A DNA stretch of 64,000 nucleotides from Aplysia californica (GCF_000002075.1 NW_004797276.1:2174416-2238415); one strand, 5' to 3'. Positions 22,378 to 33,720 are shown, counted from the stretch's first letter. Notes: generated from the sequence alone by a model not told the origin. Made by a program: numbers and translations.

Positions 22378-22951
22378 GGGTGCCCATTATGGATGGGATC
22401 CGACTCGGTCACCTCAAAAACAAACGTGTTTGTTTTCAGTTTCAGGCGATCGGCCCGATCCAACCGTATGTATAATCAAGAATAATTTGAAGTGGTGTTC
22501 CGAGGTTGTGACGGGCGACATTCAGACGTGAAAATTGGGGGAAAATTAGGGTTTATCCTGGGCAACTGTATTGTGAAGGTACATTCTATTAATTATTTCC
22601 AGGTTTGCCTGCTATCAATGGTGTGACGACAAATTAATTGAATTATAGTAGCAATGAAAGGTGAACCTGCTTTTAAACATCATTGCCAGCAATGGAAAGA
22701 TATGTTGGTGAAGAAATCAAGCCAGACAAAATGTTGGTGAAAAAATAGTTATGGGCTGTAGGCAATCTCTTAAAACAGGCTCCCAAATGCCATTTTCAAC
22801 CTTCTAAAAGCACTAAATTTCAATTTCTTCAGGGGCTTCGTCCCCCAACCTCCCACCGGGACGCTGACCCTAGACCCTGCTGGGGGCCTCTGCGTCCCCC
22901 CAGACCCCCAGCACAATTTTCCTCACTTTCCGCTTCAGCTGGAGGAAGTAC
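22378..22951. repeat. Dispersed repeat copy A, right part, beginning with a foldback arm
   Basis: Starts with GGGTGCCCATTATGGATGG, the left arm of the foldback element seen whole at 35681-35804. From 22401 it matches 42030-42564, including GACTCGGTCACCTC, GGCAACTGTATTGTGAAGG, TGCCTGCTATCAATGGTG and ACAATTTTCCTCACTTT. Confidence 0.85.
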
Positions 22952-23155
22952 TGATATTACACTTTTTTCTCGTTGTTGTGACCCAGATTTTTACCAGTCC
23001 TCTGGGCTTTGTAAGCGCAAAAGACTTGGCTAATTTTTAAAAATAGTCACGTGTTAGATACAAGGCCTTAAAGTTCAAGCATAAGGCTAAACTTCTTTAC
23101 ATTTTGTTGTCTCTCTGGGTAAATATGTGTTGTAAAGTTATGTCTTTTCAACCTT

Positions 23156-23225
23156 TTATTTGGCGCTCATATCGCCTTATGCAGTTGCGAGCGCCGTAAA
23201 AACTCTACTAAAGCTAAAATAACCG
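23156..23225 (+). repeat. Hairpin-bearing 3' tail of a dispersed repeat
   Basis: Contains the stem GGCGCTC (23162-23168) and GAGCGCC (23189-23195), followed by GTAAAAAC and an ACTAAA-like tail. The same structure recurs near 40.66, 47.97, 48.14 and 60.71 kb. A conserved stem plus short-repeat tail is typical of LINE/SINE 3' ends. Confidence 0.75.
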
Positions 23226-23575
23226 TTTTATAGTCAACGCCCACTGTTGCACCTTGAAGAGGCTAAAGTTTTCATTCCACCCATCTACGTATATACTTCC
23301 AAGTGGGAAATAAAATAACCCTTGTCTCTACCACCAAGGTGATCCCCGCTGCCCACCCAAATTCCCAATTGTCAACAGTGTACTGCCCAGGTTGGCAAGC
23401 ACTGGTCGGAAAAGTAATCCTGAAATAGATTTATTTTTCATTTTTACCCAAGCTCTGGTTTGTGCACATTTATGTGTACTGTGTTTTTGCCCAAACTTTT
23501 AGTCAATATTAAACCACAAAGAAAACTGCAATGAAACTTGGATAAGAGAAGTTAACGACATGTTTATGAATTATA

Positions 23576-23737
23576 CAGTAAACCTGTATAAGACAATCAC
23601 CTTTACAAACGATCATTTCTCATTTCCTCCCTCATATTTTTTTTTAACATTAATTGATTTTGTGCAGAATTACCACCTGTTTGAAACGGCCACTTTTCTC
23701 TTCTGCAATGAATGGCAGTCTTAGACAATTTTTACTG
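23576..23737. mobile_element. Short pogo/Tc1-type MITE
   Basis: A 162-base element with left end CAGTAAACCTGTATAAGACA and right end TTAGACAATTTTTACTG, flanked on both sides by TA. Same terminus type as 6782-6931 and 43109-43418. It lies just upstream of the first coding exon of the plus-strand gene. Confidence 0.75.
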
Positions 23738-24103
23738 TACTTATATGGTGACAAATCCCTGTTCAACGATGATGGATGGCCTTGTTTGTTGTCTCTGTTT
23801 TTTCCACTTTGGTTTCTATTTTTAATATAAGGTAGGGTCTGCCCTTCGTCCTTTCAGATAAACTCAAGGTCCAGTGTGCATGTTGCACGATCCAAGATTA
23901 TCTGGATAGCGCAGGCCTGATTTGAAATTATCATTTAAGGACAACAACAAAATTGTGACTTTGTCAAAGTGAAATTATAGAAAAGTGAATGAGAATGGTT
24001 TTTGCTCTGTAATAATCAGCTTTACTTCATTTCCTCCAGGACATGGAAATATTTTAGGCTTTAATAACTAATTTTTTTTCTCCAGGCTACAAAGACCAGC
24101 AAC

Positions 24104-24872
24104 ATGAATGGTGAATCAGCTAACAAGTTCATCTCTGCTTTGGTGAAGTCACTTCAGACTCTGTGCCAGGGTTATGTGGAGTTCAATGATGGGATAGAAA
24201 TAATCGGACATTTATACCTGAACATTGATAGTGGGTCTAGTTTTGACTACATAGTGAAAGAAAAGGTTTGCAAAAATGCTGAAAATTCCACTATATTTGT
24301 GAGCAAAAGTTATGCTGCTCAGACACCACCTGATGAAGTGATAACTCGGAGAGATAAAGGTCAGTCAATGGGCAATGACCAAGGAGCAGACTTTGAGGAT
24401 GCATCGATGTCTCCTACCGCAGGCACATCTCGGTTGCAATCAGCTATCACAAGCATCAGCAATGTTTTGTCTGGGGCCCAGGATAATCAGAAGTCTCGCC
24501 ATATGTCCCTAGACCACTCCCACCTTCCATCAGCACATTCTATTAAGAGAAAAAGAGAGCACAATGGTAATTATAGCGGAATGCATCCTCCATACAAGTA
24601 CACCACTCTACAATCTTCATCATCATCTTCAGCCTATTTCAACAGTGCACCATCAAAACAAGCAGCAGACAGAAACCATTCTGAACAATTCAGCAGTTCA
24701 TCCCATGCTGAGTTTTTCGGTGGTGACAGCAACCAAAGCTCAGGTATGGGCCCTGATGATGAGGATGATCTAGACTTAGATGTGACTTTTGTGAAAGAAG
24801 AATATTCAGAAAGTCAAAGAATCTCCAATCAAAGGGGGGTTTCAGCTGGTGCTGCTTCCAGACTCAGTCAAG
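24104..24872 (+). CDS. First coding exon: conserved N-terminal domain plus disordered acidic region
   Basis: Encodes 256 residues plus one base (phase 1). The exon starts at 24086 after TTTTTTTCTCCAG, with 18 bases before the ATG; the donor is CAAG|GTAGTT at 24872. Residues 8-57 form the compact domain shared with the minus-strand gene (KFISALVKSLQTLCQG, IEIIGHLYLNID, DYIVKEKV). It reads like a mixed alpha/beta fold, possibly for dimerisation, by analogy with the BTB domain in lola-type factors; that function is inferred. The remainder is Ser/Gln/His-rich, with a KRKR basic cluster at 148-151 (likely nuclear signal), an acidic run at 218-226 and VKEE at 230-233, a sumoylation-type motif. I do not recognise a named family. 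A nuclear regulator is the best reading. Confidence 0.85.
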
Positions 24873-26003
24873 GTAGTTTTTCTGTTTGAAACTACTTTTT
24901 TTAACAACTTTATTTATTGACTAAGTGTGTGTAAAGTATTTTAATTTACTTATCATTGATTTTGGGATGGGGCTTATCTTTTCCTTAAAAGAAGAAGAAA
25001 AAAATGAGTTTCAACTTTTCGGATGTCAAAAGTACAGTAATTACCATTTCGCGTAAGCTTCTTTCTTTTCTTGTGTTGAAAACAAAATTGAGGTCTTCTG
25101 TTCTTTCCTTATTTTTTTTCTTTTTGATGAGCTTGCAAAGTTGCACCACTGAAAGTTATTTTTAATGATGGGTGTGAGTAGTTTTCAGCAAATTTAGTCA
25201 GTTGACATAGTCCTGTTATGGGTTGGCATGCTACTGTTACACTTAAAGAGCAGTTTGTAGCATGCTCAGGTGTTTTTAAAGGTGACTTCAAATTCTTATT
25301 TACATTGCATTATTTTCAAGTAGTGTCATGCTCTTCCCCAGATACTCAAATGACCTGCTTTTTTGTTAATCTACATCAAAGTTAGCACACTTTGGTCATA
25401 AGTTTGTCATGAAAATTTAGATTGGCCCAATACCTTTTTTTTTTTTACAGAATCGAATTGAAGTTTCAGTGTTTTTTGAGAGGGGAACAAAATTGAGAGA
25501 ACTGCTGACCCACCATCACTTAACTCACATGAGATGTGCTGCCTCATACTGACAATTTCACACCATCAATAACTATGTGTTTGAAATTACCACTTTGGTT
25601 AAAGACTTATACTGGTATTAATTAAGTATTCCATCTGTTTGTGAACTTTTTGTCATGTTTCTATTGCTGATAATGATTTTGATGCTACTCTGACTGTTAG
25701 TTTCTTTACATGATACAGTCCTATGGATTCCTTTAGGGAAAAATGTGACTTGATCTTAATCTGAATTAATCGGTAAGAAATTATGCTATTATAATAGCCT
25801 TTTTTTTCTTTCACATTTTCTTTATGTAATGTTTTAGAATTTTTCCAGCTCTCTGACTCCTGTCATCAAGTTGTTATGGTTAGAGAAACTTGAAATGTAA
25901 ATTTAGATAATTAAGTAGTTTGATGTGAATTAAAAAAATTGTAACTCCTTTGCCAGTGTCCCAAATCCATATGTGACAAAAAAATGTTACTTCAAATTCA
26001 CAG
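24873..26003 (+). other. Intron between first coding exon and linker exon
   Basis: 1131 bases, GTAGTT donor and TTCACAG acceptor. No repeat or embedded gene was recognised. It includes poly(T) stretches near 25433-25447 and 25799-25810. Confidence 0.7.
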
Positions 26004-26204
26004 ATCCTTCTTCTAGTCAGTCTAATCTTCATGACAATTCTTCAGTGGGTGGAGGCTCAATTGGTTATCCAAATTCTGATGCTCCACCCCAGCAATTTAC
26101 TAGTGGAACAGCTGGAGATCTAGGGGCTCTGAGTCAGTCTTTTCAAGATCCTTCTCAACTGGACATGGGTCAGCATCATATTCAAGGACCACCAAATCCA
26201 CGAA
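26004..26204 (+). CDS. Linker exon, Ser/Gln/Gly-rich, phase 1 to 1
   Basis: A 201-base exon (67 codons) with acceptor AAATTCACAG|AT and a strong donor GAA|GTAAGT. Joining the G left by the first coding exon to AT gives an Asp codon, and the frame then stays open (PSSSQSNLHDNSSVGGG to QGPPNPR). It is low complexity, rich in Ser, Gln, Gly and Pro, with no domain, so it probably acts as a flexible linker between the N-terminal domain and a DNA-binding module. It leaves phase 1 as it found it, so it can be included or skipped without a frameshift. The minus-strand paralogue has a shorter candidate equivalent at 1900-1983. Confidence 0.8.
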
Positions 26205-26874
26205 GTAAGTGTATTCATTTTCTTTTGACCAATTAATTTTGACAGTTGCCATTTGATTTAGTGATGTAAAAAAATATTTTGTTTTTTACTGCTTGCTTTT
26301 TTAGCTTCACAGTTTCACGGGTTTAAGCCCATTCGACTAACTATATTTTTTTACTCACATTGGCTTATTGCTGTAGTTGTTGTGGTTGTTGTTTCCAGTA
26401 TGGATTTAGAATTCAGTTTTAGAACGGTTAAATAAAAATTGTGTTTGGCGGATGTTTCTTTATTTGTGAAGCAAGGCTTGCAGAGAAAAGTTTTGATGCT
26501 GCAGGAGCAGAGCATTGAGTATGAATGTGCTGGCATCCAAGAATGAAGTTTATTATAACATTATTTCCTTTTTTGGTTATGAAATTAAGCCATCAGGTTT
26601 TCAAGTAGATACGTTAATAATGTGATGTTATTTGGAGGTAATAAATGTTTTCTATTCGAAGAGGGTTTTTTTTTTTTTCCTGCGTCTGAACTACTATGGT
26701 GGATTTTCGGCTTTTTTCTAAAGGAAGGTTCCTTTTCTCATGTTGTTGTGTTCACTTGATGGAATTAAAAAGGTGTCCCAAAGAAAGAGCTAAAAATCTT
26801 TCCTTGCATGTTGGCGTTATTGTATGACCGTTTCTGTTATTCTCATGTTAAAGCACTCTCAAAGTGGATATATA
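26205..26874 (+). other. Intron sequence, no feature recognised
   Basis: Start of the 6.7 kb intron before zinc-finger exon a. A GTTGTTGTGGTTGTTG-type short repeat lies near 26378-26393 and a T run near 26667. Nothing else can be supported. Confidence 0.6.
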
Positions 26875-27645
26875 CAGTATAATCCACTTATGTCGACGTT
26901 CGATTTATCCACATTTTGACGTATCAACATATTTTTCAATTAACGAAATTTTTCCTTAAATGTTTTCCCTAAACAATTTCTCTTATATTGACTTTTTTTC
27001 GGCCCTTTCTGCTTTATCGACATGCTTCCATGGTACCTGGCTAAGCCCTCAAACATAAATGAGGAAAAAGCCACGCTAACGGTCAACACATTAGTTCTTC
27101 ATTAAGTCCGCATACCCGCCAAGTAGCCTAATATCGACACACCAGGCTTTGGTAAGTCATGGAGGGCCTTTACAGTGTAGTCTCCAACACAGTACAGTGC
27201 CTCACAGACATGAGCATCTTGCGCACTGGGCATCATCTCCCGATCGCTCACTCCCCTTCCCCATCCCATTCTCAGTCTGTCGCTGGCAAGTGTCACGGTC
27301 AGCGAGTCAGTGCCTGGCCTTTCAATTTTCCCCAGCAAGCGGCCATAAACCGGATGTACATCAAAGTTTGCACTGGTGCGTAGTGTGCTCGTTGCGCTGA
27401 TCAGCCTTTGGTACCGTAACTACAACGCCGCCGCCGCCGCCACCACCACCACCCCTCCTCTCTGCCTCTTGTTTCAAGAATCAAGGAAAGCAACCAGCTT
27501 TAAAAAGTTGTGTTGTCTTTTACCACTCACCTCCCCTAGTTTTTTCCTCTTTGGCTTTATTGTTATAATTTTTATTTATCGACAGTTTTATATATCAACA
27601 TCAAATCCGCTTCCCAAAAAATGTCGATATAAGCGAATTATACTG
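26875..27645. mobile_element. Non-autonomous pogo/Tigger-like element
   Basis: 771 bases. The left end CAGTATAATCCACTTATGTC and the inverse of the right end, CAGTATAATTCGCTTATATC, form good terminal inverted repeats. The left flank is TA; the right flank appears mutated. The inverted similarity continues inward as TCGAC-containing words. The interior includes a short GCC/CCA triplet run near 27428-27452. No transposase is encoded. Confidence 0.7.
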
Positions 27646-29616
27646 TTTTTCCTTTTTTTTTCTCTAAAGAGATAAAAATGGGAAAAACGGATTTTGCGCT
27701 TCACCTAACATAGGAATGATCCAACAGCAGGTACACCGATACTTTAGTGTTTGACCGGGTCAAACGCTATAGAACTGCAGTTTCTTTCTATAGTGAACTT
27801 TAAAGTAGTAAAGATGATGGCATTGAAGGTTGTTCTGTGAGTTTTATGGATAGATTCTGACCTTCGAAACAATGTTGTATTGGATGCAGTGTTCCATGTG
27901 CTTTCACTCTACATGGCACTGTCCTTGTAATTATCTCAACTTTATTCAACTAGGACCTAGGGGTATTGTTTGTTCTCTAAGAGTAGAGTGGCTGTACTAT
28001 TGTCGTGCGGGAATGTTATGGTTTTTGTCAACAGTTCCTTGTACAAGACTAGGTTTTGCAGTTTCATGACTGGGCTAGGTCTATGGTCTTGATATTTGCA
28101 GTCAGCGTCTTTGTTGGTGATGACTTTGGGGTTCAACTATGATCGAACAGCAATGCCTTCCATATAGTGTGTGACAGTGGTATGGGGGAATTTAATTGCA
28201 TACTTGCCTCCAACTTGCTGTAATTTGTGCTTGTACTGTTCTAAAACGAGTAAATGTAAGTTAGTTTGACTCTCTCACTTCTGATGATTTGCTTTCATTT
28301 GTTTTTGCTATTTAAAAAATCGTTTACATGTTTTAAAAACTGAACTTCTCTGTTTGTAGCGCTGTTTTAGGATTCCAGGTCCTGATTTTGAAGCGTCTAC
28401 TTTTCTTTGCTCTGGCTTGGGGGGAAAATTGAATAAAATCACCCTGTCCTGTTTACAGTACTAGAGAAGTATACAGCCGGGAGTGACATGAATCCTCAGA
28501 ATACTTTTTCTAAATGGTTTTTTAGTGTATAAAATATTTATTTTGAGGCTTCCCCATTAGATGCTAGTGTTACATTGTTATTTGTGGAGAATATAGTCTG
28601 GAAAAGGATTTTCTGACATTGCTTTCAAATAAAGCACATGCGCAAACGCTTGCTGGAGCTGACAAAAAGACACGGTCTGGTTTTTTTTGTGTGTGTGAAT
28701 GATATGGATATGATCGAAATAGTTTAAGATGACCATCCATGTCGAGGAGGAAAGTGGTTGTCTTAGACATCTTGCACAGTGTCATTATAATGTAGAAATG
28801 CGGGAGAAGGAGGGAATGGTGACTTGTGCTGGTGAGATGGCCATGAGAGCAGGCTTAACCGTGTTTATAAATGCTATGCAGTACCCTCTTGCTTTGATAT
28901 GTCCAAGTTTTTGTCACTGGCTCTCCAAGTGAAATTTCAATGCATTGATTTCTGGTGTCTCCAAGTACTATTTCCACTCTTACTGTCCACTAAAAAAGGA
29001 ATGAGGGGGACTTCACCGACTGTCTCAAGCCTTTCAGGCTTTTTTTTTTGTGTGTGGGTGACTGGATAAATGAGATATGTGTGCTGTAGCTTAAGAAATC
29101 GATTTTATGTGGGCTGTCGCTGTTCCTGGGTCTTCTTTTTTGCTTTTTTTTTCAGCACCTATTGTGGAGTTAACATAGATTTTGTGATTGATTTCATTGT
29201 GTTTTGTTTACATCTATTATTTTCAAATAGCAACCAACTTTATGTGAAAAAAGATTGAAAGAGTGGGGGACTCCATTCACCCATTGTAACTTGTTCCCTT
29301 GTTTCGTAGTTAAACTCCATTCAAAGGTTAAATAAACATAAATTGTGCAGCACTATCAAAGAGCAAGGATGATTTATCCAGAGAATGCCTTACTCTTCTC
29401 ATACACTAAAAAAATGGCCTTGGAAAAAGTGTCAAAAATTACAATGTTTCAAAAGATAGAAACCCTTACTTCGTGTAAATTTACATGATATTGAAGAATG
29501 AAAAATACACTTCATATCGAAGAATACCGTACGTACACAGAGATGTATTGCTGTATACACGTAATGTTCCATCATATTCAAAGTGAACAAACCCATTTGT
29601 CAACATCAATCGAGTT
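27646..29616 (+). other. Intron sequence, no feature recognised
   Basis: About 2 kb of AT-rich intron between two transposon remnants. Open frames are short and without domain similarity. Confidence 0.5.
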
Positions 29617-29936
29617 TTGTGGTCCGATCTTGGAGTAAACATTGTACCGTTTCATCAAGTTTTAATACATTCATGTGATCGCATTCACAAAAGAGGCTGA
29701 TCTTTGACACAATGAGCTGTTCAGTTGTCTCAACATTTCACTCTTGGTTGATCGTCTGCCCGCCTGGGTTTTTAGTTCTGTAAATTATTCTCTGAAATGC
29801 AGGATCTTGGCCGAATATAAACCTTCAGGGTGGATCAGAGCGGATCTTAGATGATGACTTTTGTGTAGTAAAAATTCTATTTTCTTAAAACAGCGGGGTC
29901 CTAAGCAGGGGGATCTTATGCTGAGACTACTGTATT
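29617..29936. mobile_element. Pogo-like element fragment, related to 3946-4665
   Basis: Shares ATTGTACCGTTTCAT, GTGATCGCATTCAC, GGCTGATCTTTGAC and CTCTTGGTTGATCG with the fragment nested at about 3946-4665. The right end GATCTTATGCTGAGACTACTG is the inverse of that fragment's left end, so together the two copies show both termini of one family. Confidence 0.65.
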
Positions 29937-30425
29937 TCTCTCTTTTTCTTCAAACCATTGTATTTACTTTTTAAAGTATTAACACTGTTTTGTATGTTGC
30001 CTACCAATATTATCCATATCTGCCATTCTTCTTCCTATTATTCTTCTTGAAAGTCCAAGGCTGGTTTTGGGCTTTGCCACTTAACTTTGGTATGAGTATG
30101 AGTTACGTTACTGCTTGAAGACTAAACTGCTTTATCGTGCTTTTGAAGTTGTCCCGGCTATTTTCCAAGGCAAATTGATATCCAAGTGCATTTCAACCCA
30201 TGTTTATTGATTATTGTGTTGCCAATCATACTTTGAGAGGATCTTTGTTTTGAATATTTGAATTTCCTACAAAGAGAAAGTTGGACCAAATTACCTTAGG
30301 TTTTTAGAGGACTTGTGTTCAGGTTGTTAAATTAGACAGTTTTAAAAATGTGAAATACTCAGCTGTCAGAGATGCAGAGATGGTGATTTTGTGTGGCTTC
30401 TCCGTGCCCTTTCTTCCCCCCCCCC

Positions 30426-30525
30426 NNNNNNNNNNNNNNNNNNNNNNNNNNNNNNNNNNNNNNNNNNNNNNNNNNNNNNNNNNNNNNNNNNNNNNNNNNN
30501 NNNNNNNNNNNNNNNNNNNNNNNNN
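30426..30525. other. Assembly gap (100 N)
   Basis: Exactly 100 unknown bases, a conventional placeholder length, so true size is unknown. The sequence immediately left is a run of ten C, so the gap probably marks a sequencing drop-out at a longer homopolymer. It lies in the intron before zinc-finger exon a, and an extra exon could be hidden in it. Confidence 0.98.
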
Positions 30526-30581
30526 CTATTGATGCCATTTTCTTTAGGTATAACATGCCTTTTATTTCATACTTATAAATA

Positions 30582-30666
30582 GTAAAAACTTCACCTATAA
30601 GTGTGATGTATCTATTTCCTATATATTGTAAAAACTTCACCTATAAGTGTGATGTATCTATTTCCT
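30582..30666. repeat. Short tandem duplication
   Basis: A unit of about 46 bases containing GTAAAAACTTCACCTATAAG and GTGTGATGTATCTATTTCCT occurs twice in a row just right of the assembly gap. It may be real or an assembly edge artefact. Confidence 0.85.
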
Positions 30667-30888
30667 GAAGGCCTGAATCCGAGAAGTCACTCATTTTGTC
30701 AGCACGCTTCACATATTCTGTTTGGCAGAACACACTTTCAAACTTGAAGAAGATTCCAACCTTGAAAGAAGTTATGAAAAAGTGCATGACCATTGCCTGT
30801 TGGAAACTCTTTAATGTTATGATGTTATCCTTTTCCTCCTTTTGGTACCCCTTCACTCTTTTAATCATTTAATCAACATTATCATATG

Positions 30889-30908
30889 ATGTGTGTGTAT
30901 GTGTGTGC

Positions 30909-30946
<38 letters not shown>
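30889..30946. repeat. GT microsatellite
   Basis: GT dinucleotide run with a few interruptions, about 58 bases. Confidence 0.95.
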
Positions 30947-30947
<1 letters not shown>

Positions 30948-31171
30948 TTTTTCTTTGCAATTTAGGTAGTCTCTTCTTGTTCTGTGAATATGGTTTTGTT
31001 ACCTCATTTTTTGTTTTATTTGAAGCGTAGATTTGGCGTGGTACTTGATCTGTTGCTTTCTTTGAGGTTACTAGCAATTGACACCAAAAAAAGTTCTATT
31101 GTCCTCGATTTTTTAAATATATTTTTTTGTAATAATGTAAGAAGGTTACGTAGTTTCAGTCTTATGGTTAA

Positions 31172-31370
31172 GACCCTTATCCTATTCGTACGCCCTGGGG
31201 TCATTTTGTACCCCGGGGGTTGTATTCTTCACATTTTAGAACACTTCTTTAAAAATCTTTGCAAAGCGTACGGATTGGTTTAACGAGTAAATTTCCTCTT
31301 TTGAAAGTGGTGGCACAGAGTTCCCCACGTCATATGGATACGATAGTAAAACATGAAGTACGGATTGGGT
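31172..31370. mobile_element. piggyBac-type MITE, copy 2 (diverged)
   Basis: TTAA at 31168-31171 precedes the left end, GACCCTTATCCTATTCGTAC. The right end GTACGGATTGGGT is an imperfect inverse. Internal GGGGTCATTTTGTACCCC and CACATTTTAGAA match the copy at 54843-55098 in the same orientation. It has lost part of the interior. Confidence 0.65.
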
Positions 31371-32863
31371 AGAGCGAGTTGTATCTTTTTACAGTTTTTA
31401 TTGAATAATGGATTTATCATTCCTTTGACATGGAAAGCCTTTGATCATATGGTTTCAGTTTATGTCTATACTTTTGTGATATTGAATCTTCTATACTTGC
31501 ACTATCGTTTCGCTATGAGGGAGCTTTTTTTAAAAAATAAAGACACATTGTTTGTAGGTTGTTGGGGGGGGGGTTTCGACCATTAAATTATAATAATGTG
31601 TTGATTTTGCCTCTAGCTAGAGTAATTTTGCAAACGATGACATTGCCCTAAGAATTCAACAATTTTCACATAGTAGAGAGGATACATAAACCGTGAACAG
31701 GTTACTTCTGTAGACTTGGAAATTACTTACCTATCGTTGGACTAGAAATTCGTCTCAAAATCAACGTACTTTCCTTTTTTGCATGTGTCTTGGCCGTTCT
31801 GGAAACTCGTGGCAAAATGACATTGCAAATGGGACTTTCTGTTACTGTTACCGTGGCCATGTGGACTTGTATTTGTATTGACACTTTTGATGTTCTGCCG
31901 AGGATGGGCTACCTTAGAAAGCAGTGTTGCTTTGTGATATTCTTCTTGTTTTTGGGTTGTTGGGTTTTTTTTTACTGTTTGCTGTTTTGGAGTCTCATTA
32001 TTGTCAGTGCTGAGTATGTGTGTATTTACAGTGTGGTGATTGGTATTAATTTCATTCAGATGTTTGGCATTCCAGCCATGGATGATAAAAGTTATAAATT
32101 TGATGAGGAGTCACCATGACAAGGAAGGACGGGACTTTTCTTCACATTGAGCTCTTTGCTCGTATACCCAGCCTTTGTCTTTTATATTTCTCAATATATG
32201 TTCAATTTTCAAGGTCACATCAGAGAGAAAAAATTGAAAAATTACAATAGTCAACATCAGCACTGGATTGTACAGACCTGTGGCAAAAATGTTTCAGAAA
32301 TCCTCGAGACTGATAGTGAAATTCGAGGGCATTTGCGTGTGTTCATCAAAGTGTGATTTCGAGATTCGAAGTGGGAAAAGCAGTTTCGTCAATCTTCATT
32401 TAAAAAATTGATGTTCACATTACTTAGATTTTTCTGTTTTATAGTTATACTTTTTTTTAAAAGTCTGTATTTGTACATTATTTTTTCAACATTTGCTCTT
32501 ATATTTTGTCTTACTTTTGTTACAAGAATTATTCCAAGGGAATTCAAAACATGAAATCGTGAGTACTGACATGAATTTTACAATATTGACATTCTTTTCC
32601 TTAAAATGTGTCGAGATGGGGATTGAAGGGATAAATAAATGTTTTGGGGTTTATGCCTCTAACTTGTCAATGGAAAGGGGACATTCAAAAGTTTAATTGG
32701 TATCCGTCATGAAATACACCTAAGAGGTAAAAAAAATGGCAGTAATGTGTACTGCTTCATGATCAGTGATCAATCATGTTTTGAGTACCCTTGGATGGGT
32801 CTCCTTTTGTGTACTACACTTTTAGTGCTATAGAGTGGTGACAGGCATAATTATTCTTTGCAG
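31371..32863 (+). other. Intron sequence before zinc-finger exon a
   Basis: No supported exon. Open frames at 31790-32119 and 32147-32356 are T-rich and hydrophobic by composition, lack domains, and do not connect in phase 1. The acceptor region just before 32864 (TTATTCTTTGCAG) is strong. Confidence 0.5.
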
Positions 32864-33222
32864 GCAACTCTGGTGGCAATTCTTCATTATCACCATCACC
32901 ATTTCAAGTCCCAGGTGTTCCTGTCAAATATTTTCGCTGTCCTGTGTGTAGCATCATAATCCGGCACAAGAACAACATTAAGAGACACATGCGTCGACAC
33001 AATGGTGAAGTTTTTCAATGTGCTTTTTGTGATTCTACACAGACTTGTCGCTGGCAACTTCAGCGACACTTAGAAACAAAGCATTTCATAACACCTAATG
33101 GTGGTGTAGAAGATCAAGCTTCTGAAAATATTGTTTACCATGAAGAAGAGCTTGAGGATGGAGAGATTGTTTTTGAAATGAAGTATAAGACTGGAATTGA
33201 GGACAAGGAAGCCACTGTTTAA
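32864..33222 (+). CDS. Alternative terminal exon a: C2H2 zinc-finger pair
   Basis: Joins in phase 1 to the common exons and adds 119 residues up to TAA. After a Ser/Pro-rich lead come two C2H2 fingers: CPVC-x12-H-x3-H and CAFC-x12-H-x4-H, linked by NGEVFQ. Helix contact positions -1, 3 and 6 read H, N, R in finger 1 and C, Q, R in finger 2. The tail after the fingers is acidic (HEEELEDGEIVFEM). Paired fingers of this sort are the DNA-binding ends of lola-type factors. It is 54 percent identical over 52 residues to the finger pair of exon b, 217 bases downstream, so the two arose by tandem exon duplication. Only 217 bases separate its stop from the exon b acceptor and no AATAAA is visible there, so its 3' UTR may read into exon b. 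Confidence 0.88.
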
Positions 33223-33439
33223 AGAAGTTATACGCTATTGGAATGTGAAAATGCAACAATAAGAAAGCTTGTCAAAATTGCTCAGTTCCAAGGCATGTTC
33301 AGCTCTATTTACAAAGTATCTAGTAAAGTGTAGCTCAGAAAATATTGCATGTTAATTTTAGGCAAAATAATTGACTTTCATTTTGGAAATTGTTCCCATT
33401 TGAGTTGAGCATAAACACAAGCTTTCTTATTTGTTGCAG

Positions 33440-33720
33440 ATCCTGCTGCTAGCGGCAGTGTTGATGTAAGCAAGGCTTGGGGTCACCATTTTATCAGTGC
33501 TCCTCCAGGCACCCAGTTACAAGGTAGTCGCTTGGTCCGGAACTACAGCTGTCCGATGTGTGGTTTACAGATCTCACACCGAAAGAACATTCGACGCCAC
33601 ATGCGTAAACACACTGGAGAAATGTTCTTCTGTGATTTGTGCGACTGGCGAGGCACCTGCAGATGGAAACTTCAAAAGCACAGAGAGAAAAAGCACGGCA
33701 TCCCTCCATTGACACCCTGA
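33440..33720 (+). CDS. Alternative terminal exon b: C2H2 zinc-finger pair
   Basis: The acceptor TTTGTTGCAG|AT is phase 1 and compatible with the same donors as exon a. It adds 93 residues to a TGA. Two C2H2 fingers, CPMC-x12-H-x3-H and CDLC-x12-H-x4-H, are joined by the classic HTGE linker; the protein ends eight residues after the last zinc ligand (GIPPLTP tail). Helix positions -1, 3 and 6 read H, N, R in finger 1, identical to exon a, but C, K, K in finger 2. The pair should thus read half of its site like exon a and half differently; that is inference from the usual recognition code. The first AATAAA I see is about 1.4 kb downstream at 35090. Predicted isoform: 416 residues. Confidence 0.88.

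Noticed and set aside
30350-30640. Open frames across the N gap
   Set aside because: They exist only because unknown bases contain no stop codons.
31790-32356. Hydrophobic frames resembling membrane proteins upstream of the zinc-finger exons
   Set aside because: Composition follows T-rich intron sequence; they do not fit the phase-1 splice pattern and no domain is visible.
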